Source of the DNA: Chitinophagales bacterium
GTDB taxonomy: Bacteria; Bacteroidota; Bacteroidia; Chitinophagales; UBA2359
Reading direction: 5' to 3'
Assembly: GCA_020631035.1 (NCBI GenBank)
Contig: JAHDIA010000476.1
Coordinates: forward strand, 1 to 5,163
Length of the DNA: 5,163 nt
Part shown: piece after piece, positions 1 through 5,163 of the stretch
How the letters are laid out: every line of letters starts with the position of its first letter
How positions within the stretch are numbered: the stretch's first letter is position 1
Program-made: the position numbers and the translations under genes
Notes under the pieces: model-generated
The model's database searches: none
What the model saw: the letters and a program-made list of their open reading frames with translations, nothing else
Told to the model about the DNA's origin: nothing

Positions 1-7
1 TAGAAAA

Positions 8-15
8 TACTTTTA
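8..15 (+). promoter_or_regulatory. Possible weak -7 promoter box for the DUF2147 gene
   Basis: The octamer TACTTTTA matches the Bacteroidota -7 consensus TAnnTTTG at every fixed position except the last, where A replaces G. It lies about 20 bases before the ATG at 35, a normal short-leader distance. The -33 element would fall outside the window, so it cannot be checked. AT-rich sequence gives such matches by chance, and this is only a candidate. Confidence 0.25.
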
Positions 16-34
16 ACATAAATAAAATAAACTC

Positions 35-475
35 ATGAAAAAACTGACACAAATTGCCTTCTTGTTGGCGGCATTCGTATGGATGGCTGTTGGGGTTAAT
101 GCTCAAACAGCTGATGTTGTAGGAAAATGGAAAACCATTGATGATGATGGGGTAACTGAAAAGTCAATTGTAGAGATTTTTGAGAAAAATGGGGAAGTAT
201 ATGGAAAAGTATTGAGTTTGCTTAATCCAACTGAACCGAATCCTAGATGTAGTGAATGTAAAGATGATCGCAAAGACCAATTGATTGAGGGCATGGAGGT
301 GATTAGAGGTATGTCTCCTAAGGGCGATGACAAAACATTGGCAAATGGTACCATTGTTGATCCCGAAAATGGCAAGGTTTACAAATGTACTATGTGGAGA
401 GAAGGAGATGAGTTGAAGGTACGTGGTTGGGTTGGATTTTTGTATAGAACCCAGACTTGGAAATTGGCAAAGTAA
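35..475 (+). CDS. Exported DUF2147 domain protein
   Basis: This 146-residue protein belongs to the DUF2147 family of small exported proteins, common in Bacteroidota and Proteobacteria; their biochemical role is not established. Residues 1-23 form a signal peptide: KK at the N-terminus, a hydrophobic core at 7-21, and a VNA|Q signal peptidase I site after Ala23. The mature part shows the family pattern: GKWKTIDDDG at 30-39, a segment rich in alternating hydrophobic residues at 45-60 (IVEIFEKNGEVYGKVL), DPENGKVYKC at 109-118, and a C-terminal LKVRGWVGF...RTQTW block at 128-142. Cys72 and Cys75 form a CxxC pair in PRCSECKDD, and Cys118 is a third cysteine. The length is typical of the family, so the gene looks intact. 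The ATG at 35 is chosen because the signal peptide starts directly there; the leader is A-rich with no Shine-Dalgarno, as usual in this phylum. The gene converges on the large minus-strand gene. A lipocalin-like beta-barrel fold is a plausible inference, not something the sequence proves. Confidence 0.93.
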   Translation: MKKLTQIAFLLAAFVWMAVGVNAQTADVVGKWKTIDDDGVTEKSIVEIFEKNGEVYGKVLSLLNPTEPNPRCSECKDDRKDQLIEGMEVIRGMSPKGDDKTLANGTIVDPENGKVYKCTMWREGDELKVRGWVGFLYRTQTWKLAK

Positions 476-484
476 GTGGATTGG

Positions 485-522
485 AGATTTAAGAATCAAA
501 ATTGAAAACTGAAGATTTAAGA
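485..522. repeat. Two copies of a 10-base repeat after the DUF2147 stop
   Basis: AGATTTAAGA occurs at 485-494 and again at 513-522, a start-to-start distance of 28 bases. The bases around each copy are also similar (GGAGATTTAAGAATC and GAAGATTTAAGATT). It lies between the DUF2147 stop and the terminator hairpin, so it would be in the 3' untranslated region. No function is apparent; it may be simple-sequence drift. Confidence 0.4.
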
Positions 523-536
523 TTACCCTAATTGTA

Positions 537-571
537 AACCCCCAGCGGCTAAAGCCGCTGGGGGTTCTTTA
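537..571. terminator. Strong GC-rich hairpin, probable bidirectional terminator
   Basis: Positions 537-549 (AACCCCCAGCGGC) pair perfectly with 554-566 (GCCGCTGGGGGTT) around a TAAA loop, giving a 13-bp stem of which 11 bp are mainly GC. On the plus strand it is followed by a T-rich run (TTCTTTATT), the shape of an intrinsic terminator about 60 bases past the DUF2147 stop. On the minus strand it starts 20 bases past the stop of the large gene, with a weaker T tract (GTTTACAATT). Its place between two convergent genes fits a shared terminator. The core GCGGCTAAAGCCGC resembles palindromes seen many times per genome in some bacteria, so it may also be one copy of an interspersed palindromic repeat; that part is inference. 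Confidence 0.85.
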
Positions 572-586
572 TTCCCCTCCTCTCTA

Positions 587-3500
587 TTAATTCATTATTT
601 GAATTTTTTGGGTGATTGAGTGGTACTTGCTTTGTAGTTCTAGGAAGTATATTCCATTTGCAAAACTGGAAACATCTAGTTTGAGTTGGTCGCTTACTAT
701 CTGTTGTTGATGAATCAATAGTTTTCCTTGACTATCTCTTAATTTAAGAGTGTATTCTTCTTTGTCAGACATTCTAATTTGTAAAACATTGCTTGTAGGA
801 TTGGGATAAATCAATATTTCTTTTTCAGTGATGCCTTCATTCTCTATACCAATAAATATTTCTGATTCAACTGTAGCTGTTCCGACCTCTACTTTGTTGC
901 CTTCAATTCCTAGAGATGTAATATTGGTAAAGCCAAGTGAGAATGGTAAAACAGCTCCTTCGTTTTTGCCAATGATGTCGTCTATCATTACGAGACTCAT
1001 AGTTGCAATTTGTCCGTAGCCATTTGTATTGAGCATATCTGTTTTAGAGACTCCTAGCTCTACAACTCCTGACTCAAAAAAGACTTTGTCCAATCCTATG
1101 ACTTCTTGATCTTCTATCCCTAAAAAGTCGCTACTAAAATCAAAAGTAATACTCCCCTCCTCTACCAATGTAGGATCAAATTCGATGCTAAAGGCGATTC
1201 CATAAAAATCTTCTACGGGGTCTGTTTCACTGCCTAAAATAATGGGAATCTCTAGGGGTTCTCCTGTCCAGATGGTATCGGGTAGAATGGCTGAGAGTGG
1301 TACACCTGTGCTTTCCTTTTTTCCTACTGTATGGGTTAAGCCATAGTTTTGAGAGATGGCAAATTTATCGGAAAAATATACGCTTCCGTCTCCATCACAA
1401 TCGGCAAACTTGGTGTTAATGCCATCGTTTTGCCAGTCATCCCAATCAAAAACATCTTGACCTATCCAATCAGTACTTGCATTGTAGCGCGCCCCTCCCT
1501 CTGTTCCAATCTTCATTCCTAAGTAGATGAGGTCTTCATTGTTGGCTATGCCGTCATTGTTGACATCGCCAGGCCATACACCACACTCTTCTTGAATGTT
1601 GACAACTAATTTTTGAATTGCAAAATCTGAGTAAGACTCATTGAACCACACTATAGAGATGGTATCAGTTCCTTCAAATTCAAAAGGTTCCCAAGTCTCC
1701 ATCACTATTGTTACTGAATCTACACAAGGCCAACAATTGTCATCTATTAAAGACACAGATAAATCACCTTCATAATTTTCGATTTGTGGAAAACTGTAGC
1801 CTTCGATGGGTGCTTGGAGCTGATAAAATGTCAGCGTATCTTTGCAGACTATAGGAATGTTGGCTTCATAGTATATGCAACTATCAAAATCAGGATTTGT
1901 TGGGCTTAGACAGTTGCCACAATTGTCTAGTGTTGCTGTTCCAAAAGGAACTTGATTGCAATCAAAGGTCATACAGGAAGGACTAAGGGTTGAGCTGGTA
2001 TAGCCAGACCAGTAAAAGTTGACAAAAGTAAGCTCATCAAACCAATCCATACAATTGGTAGCTGTATTGTTTTCGACACAGACTATATTGCCTGAACAAT
2101 CGTATAAATAGTAAGCTGGACCATCAATGCCTTCAAAACACCATTCTATAAGAAAGAATGCATTGCCTAATGTATCATTGTATTGAACAATTGATAAGCC
2201 CCCCGAACTTGCATTGGGAAACCAATCTAATTCCTCAAAGGGGTTGTTTACTTGACATTGCTCGGAACTGTTTACTGTTATATAAACGGTAGCTTGTGCA
2301 CTTCCTCCGTTGCCATCACAGATGGTATAAGTAAGTGAATCTGTTCCAACGAATTCTGAGTTTGGTGTATAAATAAGAACATTTCCAGATATCGTCACTA
2401 AGCCATTTTGCGTACTAGTAACACAGATCAACAATGCATCGCCATCTGGATCATAATCGTTGTTCAAGACACTAATGGTAATCGAATTATTGTTAAACAC
2501 ACTGATAGTGTCATTAATTGCTATAGGATCATTATTGATTGGTGAGCAAGGCTGAACTGAATTGACGATTTCCATACTAGCAAAGTCAACTGGGATAGCA
2601 TTGGTACCATCATTAGGGATATTGCTGTTGAAAATGACTGTAGAAGGGTCGCTTGAAAAGCCCAACATCAAGTCCTGAGCATTATCAATTAATTGAAAGG
2701 TAATTTTTCCTACATCAATCCACTCTGTCCCATTGATTTCGGGGCAACTGAATTCTAATAGGCTATTAGATAATGAATATACTAAGTTAAATTTCCCTAG
2801 TACTGTTGCATCATAGGCATGCCCTTCCCAAGCAGGAAACATCTCTAAGGCACAAGAATCTGAGCCATCAAAATTGAGAGAGGTATAATTGACAAAACCT
2901 AGGGCTTGTTCGTTGTATTCTACCAAGATAGAAGAGGTACCAATTTGTAATATGCTATCGAGCTGGTTAGATTTAATTTGTATCGTCGCATCAAAGCTAG
3001 AATCGCAGGCTTCGGTGGTTTCGAAGCGTAACTGTATCATAGATTCTTGTGGGGTAGATTCTATGTATTCGTCAGCACCAATGCTTGGTGTTTCGTCTCT
3101 TGGATCTCCATCAATATCAATGGTTACTTCTGCTAAGGGAATACCTGCATCGAACAAAGCTGGATTGTTGATGTGTAAGTCGGTCTCACTGGTAAATTCT
3201 GGATTGACAAAGATAGAGTTCGCATCTACTCCTAGTAAACTTTGTGCTTCTGCCAAGTTGAAAGTTGAAGAATAATCGAAATCTAGGTAAATTTTCTGTT
3301 CTGTTAATTCAGAAGTATGCCAATACACATTGTTATCTATAGAAAAATGGGAACTCAAATCTTCAATTTCCAGTCCTGGGAGATCTACCAAAAACTCTTG
3401 CAATATCCCACTTTGATTGACCAAGATATTATTATAATTAAAAAGCTGAGGTGAATCTAATAATGGGCTATCCATTACATAGAAAATAGCCGCTTGAGTG

Positions 3501-4447
3501 TTCTTGGTGAATATACTGTTATTGTATATACTTATGTTTCCTCTAACATTGACCTCTAAAGAAGAAAAATTCGTAGATATAAAATTGTTTTGTACAACTA
3601 TGGGAAGATCATAAACATATTTAGTCAAATCAATACCACTACCATAACCAATAATTTTGTTTCTCTTTATTTCACAAGCTATATTTTCTAACTTAATACA
3701 AGTGTTATTAAAATTTGCAGTAAACAGATTCTCTTCTATCAACAAGCTTGAATCGTCTCCTGTTACATCAGCGTCAATGATGTAATTATGAAATACATTT
3801 TTGTGTATGCTCCCCTCAACATGCTCACCATTTATAATGATGATATAAGGTGAATCATTGTTTTCCTGAGGTTGAAATACATTGTTTTCCAGATAGATTT
3901 CTTTTTGTCCCTCAATACCGTTAGCTCCTAGAGCTATTGTTCCAGTAAAATTAGAGTCATAAATTTTTATATTAGTTACAGTATTCTCAATAGCTCCTGT
4001 GTAGTCACAATTCCTTATTTCTACATGAAATCCCTCAATCCATCCACCAATGGTGGAACAATTTTCTAAATATAGAAAATTGTTGTTCCCAATAGATTTA
4101 AGATACCGAAGTTCAGGTTCGCTGAATAAGTGTACATTAAAAAAATACAAACTACATTCACTCACATTCAAGCGCATATCAATGCTTACTGTATTTGGAT
4201 CTTGTGCTTCAGATTTTACTATTACAGGATGTTCTATTGTAGTATTCAAATCTAGGTCTAAACCATATTCCCCTGTTTGAATAATGAATGTCACTGTATC
4301 GGTGTTCCCCTCATTCTGCAAAGCCTCGAATGCTGACTGAACATTTGGGAAGTCTGCATTATCTGAACCTATTATAAATGTTCCTTCTAATGCCCAAAGA
4401 TTGAGAGAAATAAAAAAGAAAAATATGGTTGTTATTATTCGCTTCAT
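587..4447 (-). CDS. Giant T9SS-secreted modular protein: beta-helix, cohesin-like, Ig-like, dockerin-like, sorting domain
   Basis: A 1286-residue protein exported by the Sec pathway and then by the type IX system, likely ending on the cell surface or in the medium. Residues 1-19 are a signal peptide (MKR, hydrophobic core, LWA|LEG). Residues about 22-460 resemble a right-handed parallel beta-helix: recurring Asn turns such as ENNVF, HKNVF, QNNFI and YNNSIF every 20-30 residues, closing with DIDGDPR...SIGADEY (444-461), typical of the end of such domains. Residues about 471-630 look like a cohesin-type beta-sandwich. Residues 640-725 are a cadherin/VCBS-like Ig domain (VLNNDYDPDGD, YTPNSEFVGTDSLTYTICDGNGG). 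Residues 731-908 are cysteine-rich (13 Cys). Residues 956-1040 are dockerin-like, with two calcium loops (D961-D972 and D1016-D1027). Residues about 1047-1193 form a second cohesin-like domain. Residues about 1207-1286 are the T9SS type A sorting domain (YPNPTSN, then GIYFLEL). The ATG at 4447 leads straight into the signal peptide. No enzyme active site is recognised, so adhesion or matrix binding is the best inference; a polysaccharide-acting beta-helix cannot be excluded. Confidence 0.94.
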   Translation of the reverse strand: MKRIITTIFFFFISLNLWALEGTFIIGSDNADFPNVQSAFEALQNEGNTDTVTFIIQTGEYGLDLDLNTTIEHPVIVKSEAQDPNTVSIDMRLNVSECSLYFFNVHLFSEPELRYLKSIGNNNFLYLENCSTIGGWIEGFHVEIRNCDYTGAIENTVTNIKIYDSNFTGTIALGANGIEGQKEIYLENNVFQPQENNDSPYIIIINGEHVEGSIHKNVFHNYIIDADVTGDDSSLLIEENLFTANFNNTCIKLENIACEIKRNKIIGYGSGIDLTKYVYDLPIVVQNNFISTNFSSLEVNVRGNISIYNNSIFTKNTQAAIFYVMDSPLLDSPQLFNYNNILVNQSGILQEFLVDLPGLEIEDLSSHFSIDNNVYWHTSELTEQKIYLDFDYSSTFNLAEAQSLLGVDANSIFVNPEFTSETDLHINNPALFDAGIPLAEVTIDIDGDPRDETPSIGADEYIESTPQESMIQLRFETTEACDSSFDATIQIKSNQLDSILQIGTSSILVEYNEQALGFVNYTSLNFDGSDSCALEMFPAWEGHAYDATVLGKFNLVYSLSNSLLEFSCPEINGTEWIDVGKITFQLIDNAQDLMLGFSSDPSTVIFNSNIPNDGTNAIPVDFASMEIVNSVQPCSPINNDPIAINDTISVFNNNSITISVLNNDYDPDGDALLICVTSTQNGLVTISGNVLIYTPNSEFVGTDSLTYTICDGNGGSAQATVYITVNSSEQCQVNNPFEELDWFPNASSGGLSIVQYNDTLGNAFFLIEWCFEGIDGPAYYLYDCSGNIVCVENNTATNCMDWFDELTFVNFYWSGYTSSTLSPSCMTFDCNQVPFGTATLDNCGNCLSPTNPDFDSCIYYEANIPIVCKDTLTFYQLQAPIEGYSFPQIENYEGDLSVSLIDDNCWPCVDSVTIVMETWEPFEFEGTDTISIVWFNESYSDFAIQKLVVNIQEECGVWPGDVNNDGIANNEDLIYLGMKIGTEGGARYNASTDWIGQDVFDWDDWQNDGINTKFADCDGDGSVYFSDKFAISQNYGLTHTVGKKESTGVPLSAILPDTIWTGEPLEIPIILGSETDPVEDFYGIAFSIEFDPTLVEEGSITFDFSSDFLGIEDQEVIGLDKVFFESGVVELGVSKTDMLNTNGYGQIATMSLVMIDDIIGKNEGAVLPFSLGFTNITSLGIEGNKVEVGTATVESEIFIGIENEGITEKEILIYPNPTSNVLQIRMSDKEEYTLKLRDSQGKLLIHQQQIVSDQLKLDVSSFANGIYFLELQSKYHSITQKIQIMN

Positions 4448-4470
4448 GTCATTGTTGTTTGATTATACCA

Positions 4471-4498
4471 CAAAGATAAATACTGTTACAGGTGCAAA
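4471..4498 (-). promoter_or_regulatory. Promoter of the T9SS-secreted protein gene
   Basis: On the minus strand, 4478-4471 reads TATCTTTG, an exact match to the Bacteroidota housekeeping sigma -7 box TAnnTTTG. Upstream, 4498-4495 reads TTTG inside a T run, matching the -33 element. The 16-base spacer is a little shorter than the roughly 17-23 usually described for this phylum. The -7 box lies about 23 bases before the ATG, predicting a very short leader. That leader is AT-rich and has no Shine-Dalgarno. The exact -7 match and its position make this a good candidate. Confidence 0.65.
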
Positions 4499-4630
4499 AA
4501 AGGACAAAATGCTCTAAAGGTGAATTTCTCACATAGACACAACAATCACAAACAACTGATAATCAACATTTTTAAACACACAAAAATTACAAAGAATGAA
4601 TAATTAAGTATCAAAAATTCAATTAAATAA

Positions 4631-4643
4631 AGTATAATATACT
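4631..4643. repeat. 13-base perfect palindrome AGTATA-A-TATACT
   Basis: AGTATA at 4631-4636 is the exact inverse of TATACT at 4638-4643 around one central A. It sits in the AT-rich half of the divergent intergenic region, about 185 bases upstream of the T9SS gene start and just left of the G+C-richer repeat block. It could be an operator for a dimeric regulator, but palindromes are expected in such AT-rich DNA and there is no second copy in the window. Confidence 0.35.
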
Positions 4644-4657
4644 AATTTTACATTGAA

Positions 4658-4906
4658 ATGAGCTTTGCGAAGGCGACTGAACATTTTAAACTAGCCGAAA
4701 TGTCGGACCACCCTGATAGTAGCGGATACCCCGCAGCAGGGCTTCGACAGGATCAGTCATCTAAGCTAAGTTGCTTTGCCCTTTAGTAGGCTCAAATTCT
4801 ATGTCTGAACCATACTGAATGTTCGATAAAGCTGTCGAAGCCCTGTGAGGAGTAGCAGCGGATAGCAGGCAAATCAGTTGCAACGAAGCACGACACATTT
4901 GCTCCT
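4658..4906. repeat. Composite repeat block, probable interspersed repeat element
   Basis: This block differs from its flanks in base composition and is built from repeated words. Two imperfect direct copies of a unit lie at 4711-4740 and 4841-4869: both begin CCCTG, contain AGTAGC and GGATA, and end GCAGG. A perfect 14-base inverted repeat links them: CAGGGCTTCGACAG at 4737-4750 and CTGTCGAAGCCCTG at 4832-4845, with 81 bases between. The left unit can also fold locally (CCCTG 4711-4715 with CAGGG 4737-4741, enclosing GCGG 4722-4725 with CCGC 4731-4734). A further short pairing is GCAAAT 4869-4874 with ATTTGC 4897-4902. The CTTCGACAGGNTCAG-like string at 4742-4755 resembles palindromic repeats scattered through many bacterial genomes, including Bacteroidota. 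That resemblance is from memory and not checked. A structured RNA or a chain of degenerate repeats would both fit; no transposase is present. Confidence 0.6.
4737..4845. repeat. 14-bp perfect inverted repeat, arms 4737-4750 and 4832-4845
   Basis: The left arm CAGGGCTTCGACAG and right arm CTGTCGAAGCCCTG are exact reverse complements, separated by 81 bases (4751-4831). The match ends sharply on the inner side; on the outer side one G-U pair could be added in RNA. Because CAGGG at 4737-4741 can pair either with CCCTG at 4711-4715 or with CCCTG at 4841-4845, two mutually exclusive folds are possible if the region is transcribed. The arms could equally be ends of a small non-autonomous element, but no target-site duplication was identified. 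Confidence 0.7.
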
Positions 4907-4923
4907 AAAAAATAACTCAATTA

Positions 4924-5163
4924 GTGATTCAAACAAAAAACAAATCTCCCCTTTTTTCGCTTTTGGCGCAACTGGATAAGAAAGAGTGGAAAGAATTACA
5001 GCATTTTGCCAACTGTCCACTGTTTAATACCAATGCCAAAACAACTGCATTGTTAAAGTATTTGCATAAACATTGGGGAAATGATAAGAAAACGAATGCA
5101 TCCGCATTGTTTAAGCATTTATTTCCCAAAGAAGCTTACGATGAACAGAAAGTCAAAAATGTG
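4924..5163 (+). CDS. Partial uncharacterised protein, 5' end only, probable GTG start
   Basis: An open frame runs from a stop at 4906-4908 to the window edge, giving 80 codons from a GTG at 4924. The protein begins VIQTKNKSPLFSLLAQLDKK and continues with WKELQHFANCPLFNTNAKTT, then ALLKYLHKHWG and ASALFKHLFPKEAYDEQKV. It is helical, charged and soluble-looking with no signal peptide, so probably cytoplasmic. The pattern LDKKEWKELQHFANCPLFN...LFKHLFP resembles the start of a family of several-hundred-residue hypothetical proteins common in Saprospiria-like Bacteroidota; I know no function for it and the resemblance is from memory. The start is uncertain: no ATG occurs in this frame in the window, GTG at 4924 gives a natural N-terminus, and TTG at 4963 is a weaker alternative. 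No Shine-Dalgarno is visible. The start lies only 15 bases beyond the in-frame stop, right next to the repeat block. The protein-like composition makes this strand coding rather than the antisense frame at 5129-4929. Confidence 0.78.
   Translation, partial: MIQTKNKSPLFSLLAQLDKKEWKELQHFANCPLFNTNAKTTALLKYLHKHWGNDKKTNASALFKHLFPKEAYDEQKVKNV

Larger units (their letters stand above)
4448..4923. other. Divergent intergenic region, no convincing gene
   Basis: This gap of about 475 bases separates the minus-strand T9SS gene from the plus-strand gene at the right edge. It has two parts. Positions 4448-4657 are AT-rich and strikingly poor in G on the plus strand, especially 4530-4630, and hold the T9SS gene promoter and a 13-base palindrome. 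Positions 4658-4906 are richer in G+C and made of direct and inverted repeats, described separately. No clean TAnnTTTG promoter for the right-hand gene was found. The nearest matches, TTGCTTTG at 4771-4778 and GAGCTTTG at 4660-4667, each miss one fixed base. No tRNA or known riboswitch was recognised. Confidence 0.8.

Noticed and set aside
103..499. Two minus-strand open frames (375-103 and 499-164) opposite the DUF2147 gene
   Set aside because: The plus strand carries an intact, recognisable DUF2147 protein with a signal peptide; the antisense frames have no features of their own.
2889..3275. 128-codon open frame on the plus strand, MTKPRACSLY...
   Set aside because: It lies antisense inside the T9SS protein gene, has no recognisable domain, and the minus-strand frame here encodes clear beta-helix and cohesin-like sequence.
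587..4447. Polysaccharide lyase or other enzyme based on the beta-helix fold
   Set aside because: No catalytic signature of a known lyase or hydrolase family is visible, so an enzymatic label would be unsupported.
4711..4869. CRISPR array
   Set aside because: Only two imperfect repeat units 130 bases apart, with no regular spacers and no cas genes.
4658..4906. Insertion sequence or MITE
   Set aside because: The inverted repeats are internal to the block, there is no transposase, and no flanking target-site duplication could be identified.
4929..5129. 66-codon open frame on the minus strand opposite the partial gene
   Set aside because: Its composition (clustered Cys, Phe, Ser) looks like a shadow, whereas the plus strand gives a balanced, helix-rich soluble protein continuing to the window edge.
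1..5163. A new multi-gene defence, secretion or biosynthetic system
   Set aside because: The three genes are convergent or divergent single units with no shared operon or complementary functions, so no system can be supported from this window.

Overview
The window looks like a low-GC genome of the phylum Bacteroidota, and I infer a member of the Saprospiria or a relative. Three things support this. The longest gene ends in a type IX secretion (T9SS) sorting domain, a system restricted to this phylum. It also carries the long-linker dockerin-like module followed by a cohesin-like domain that is common in this group. Starts lack Shine-Dalgarno sequences and sit behind A-rich leaders, and one promoter matches the Bacteroidota TAnnTTTG -7 box.

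Layout. Positions 35-475 (+) encode a small exported DUF2147 protein. It converges on a very large minus-strand gene, 4447-587, for a 1286-residue T9SS-secreted modular surface or extracellular protein. The two share a short 3' gap holding a strong GC-rich hairpin that probably terminates transcription from both sides. The large gene has its own promoter just upstream of 4447. Positions 4448-4923 contain no convincing gene. The left part is AT-rich and G-poor. The right part, about 4658-4906, is visibly richer in G+C and is built of imperfect direct and inverted repeats, and looks like an interspersed repeat element. At the right edge a new plus-strand gene begins at about 4924, apparently with GTG, and runs off the window; its family is not named.

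How the genes relate. The DUF2147 protein and the T9SS protein both carry signal peptides and act outside the cytoplasm. They are convergent and independently transcribed, so nothing here ties them into one pathway. I see no defence system, mobile-element recombinase, CRISPR array, tRNA or rRNA. The part most worth a second look is the repeat-rich intergenic block at 4658-4906 directly before the partial gene. The domain order of the large secreted protein comes second.
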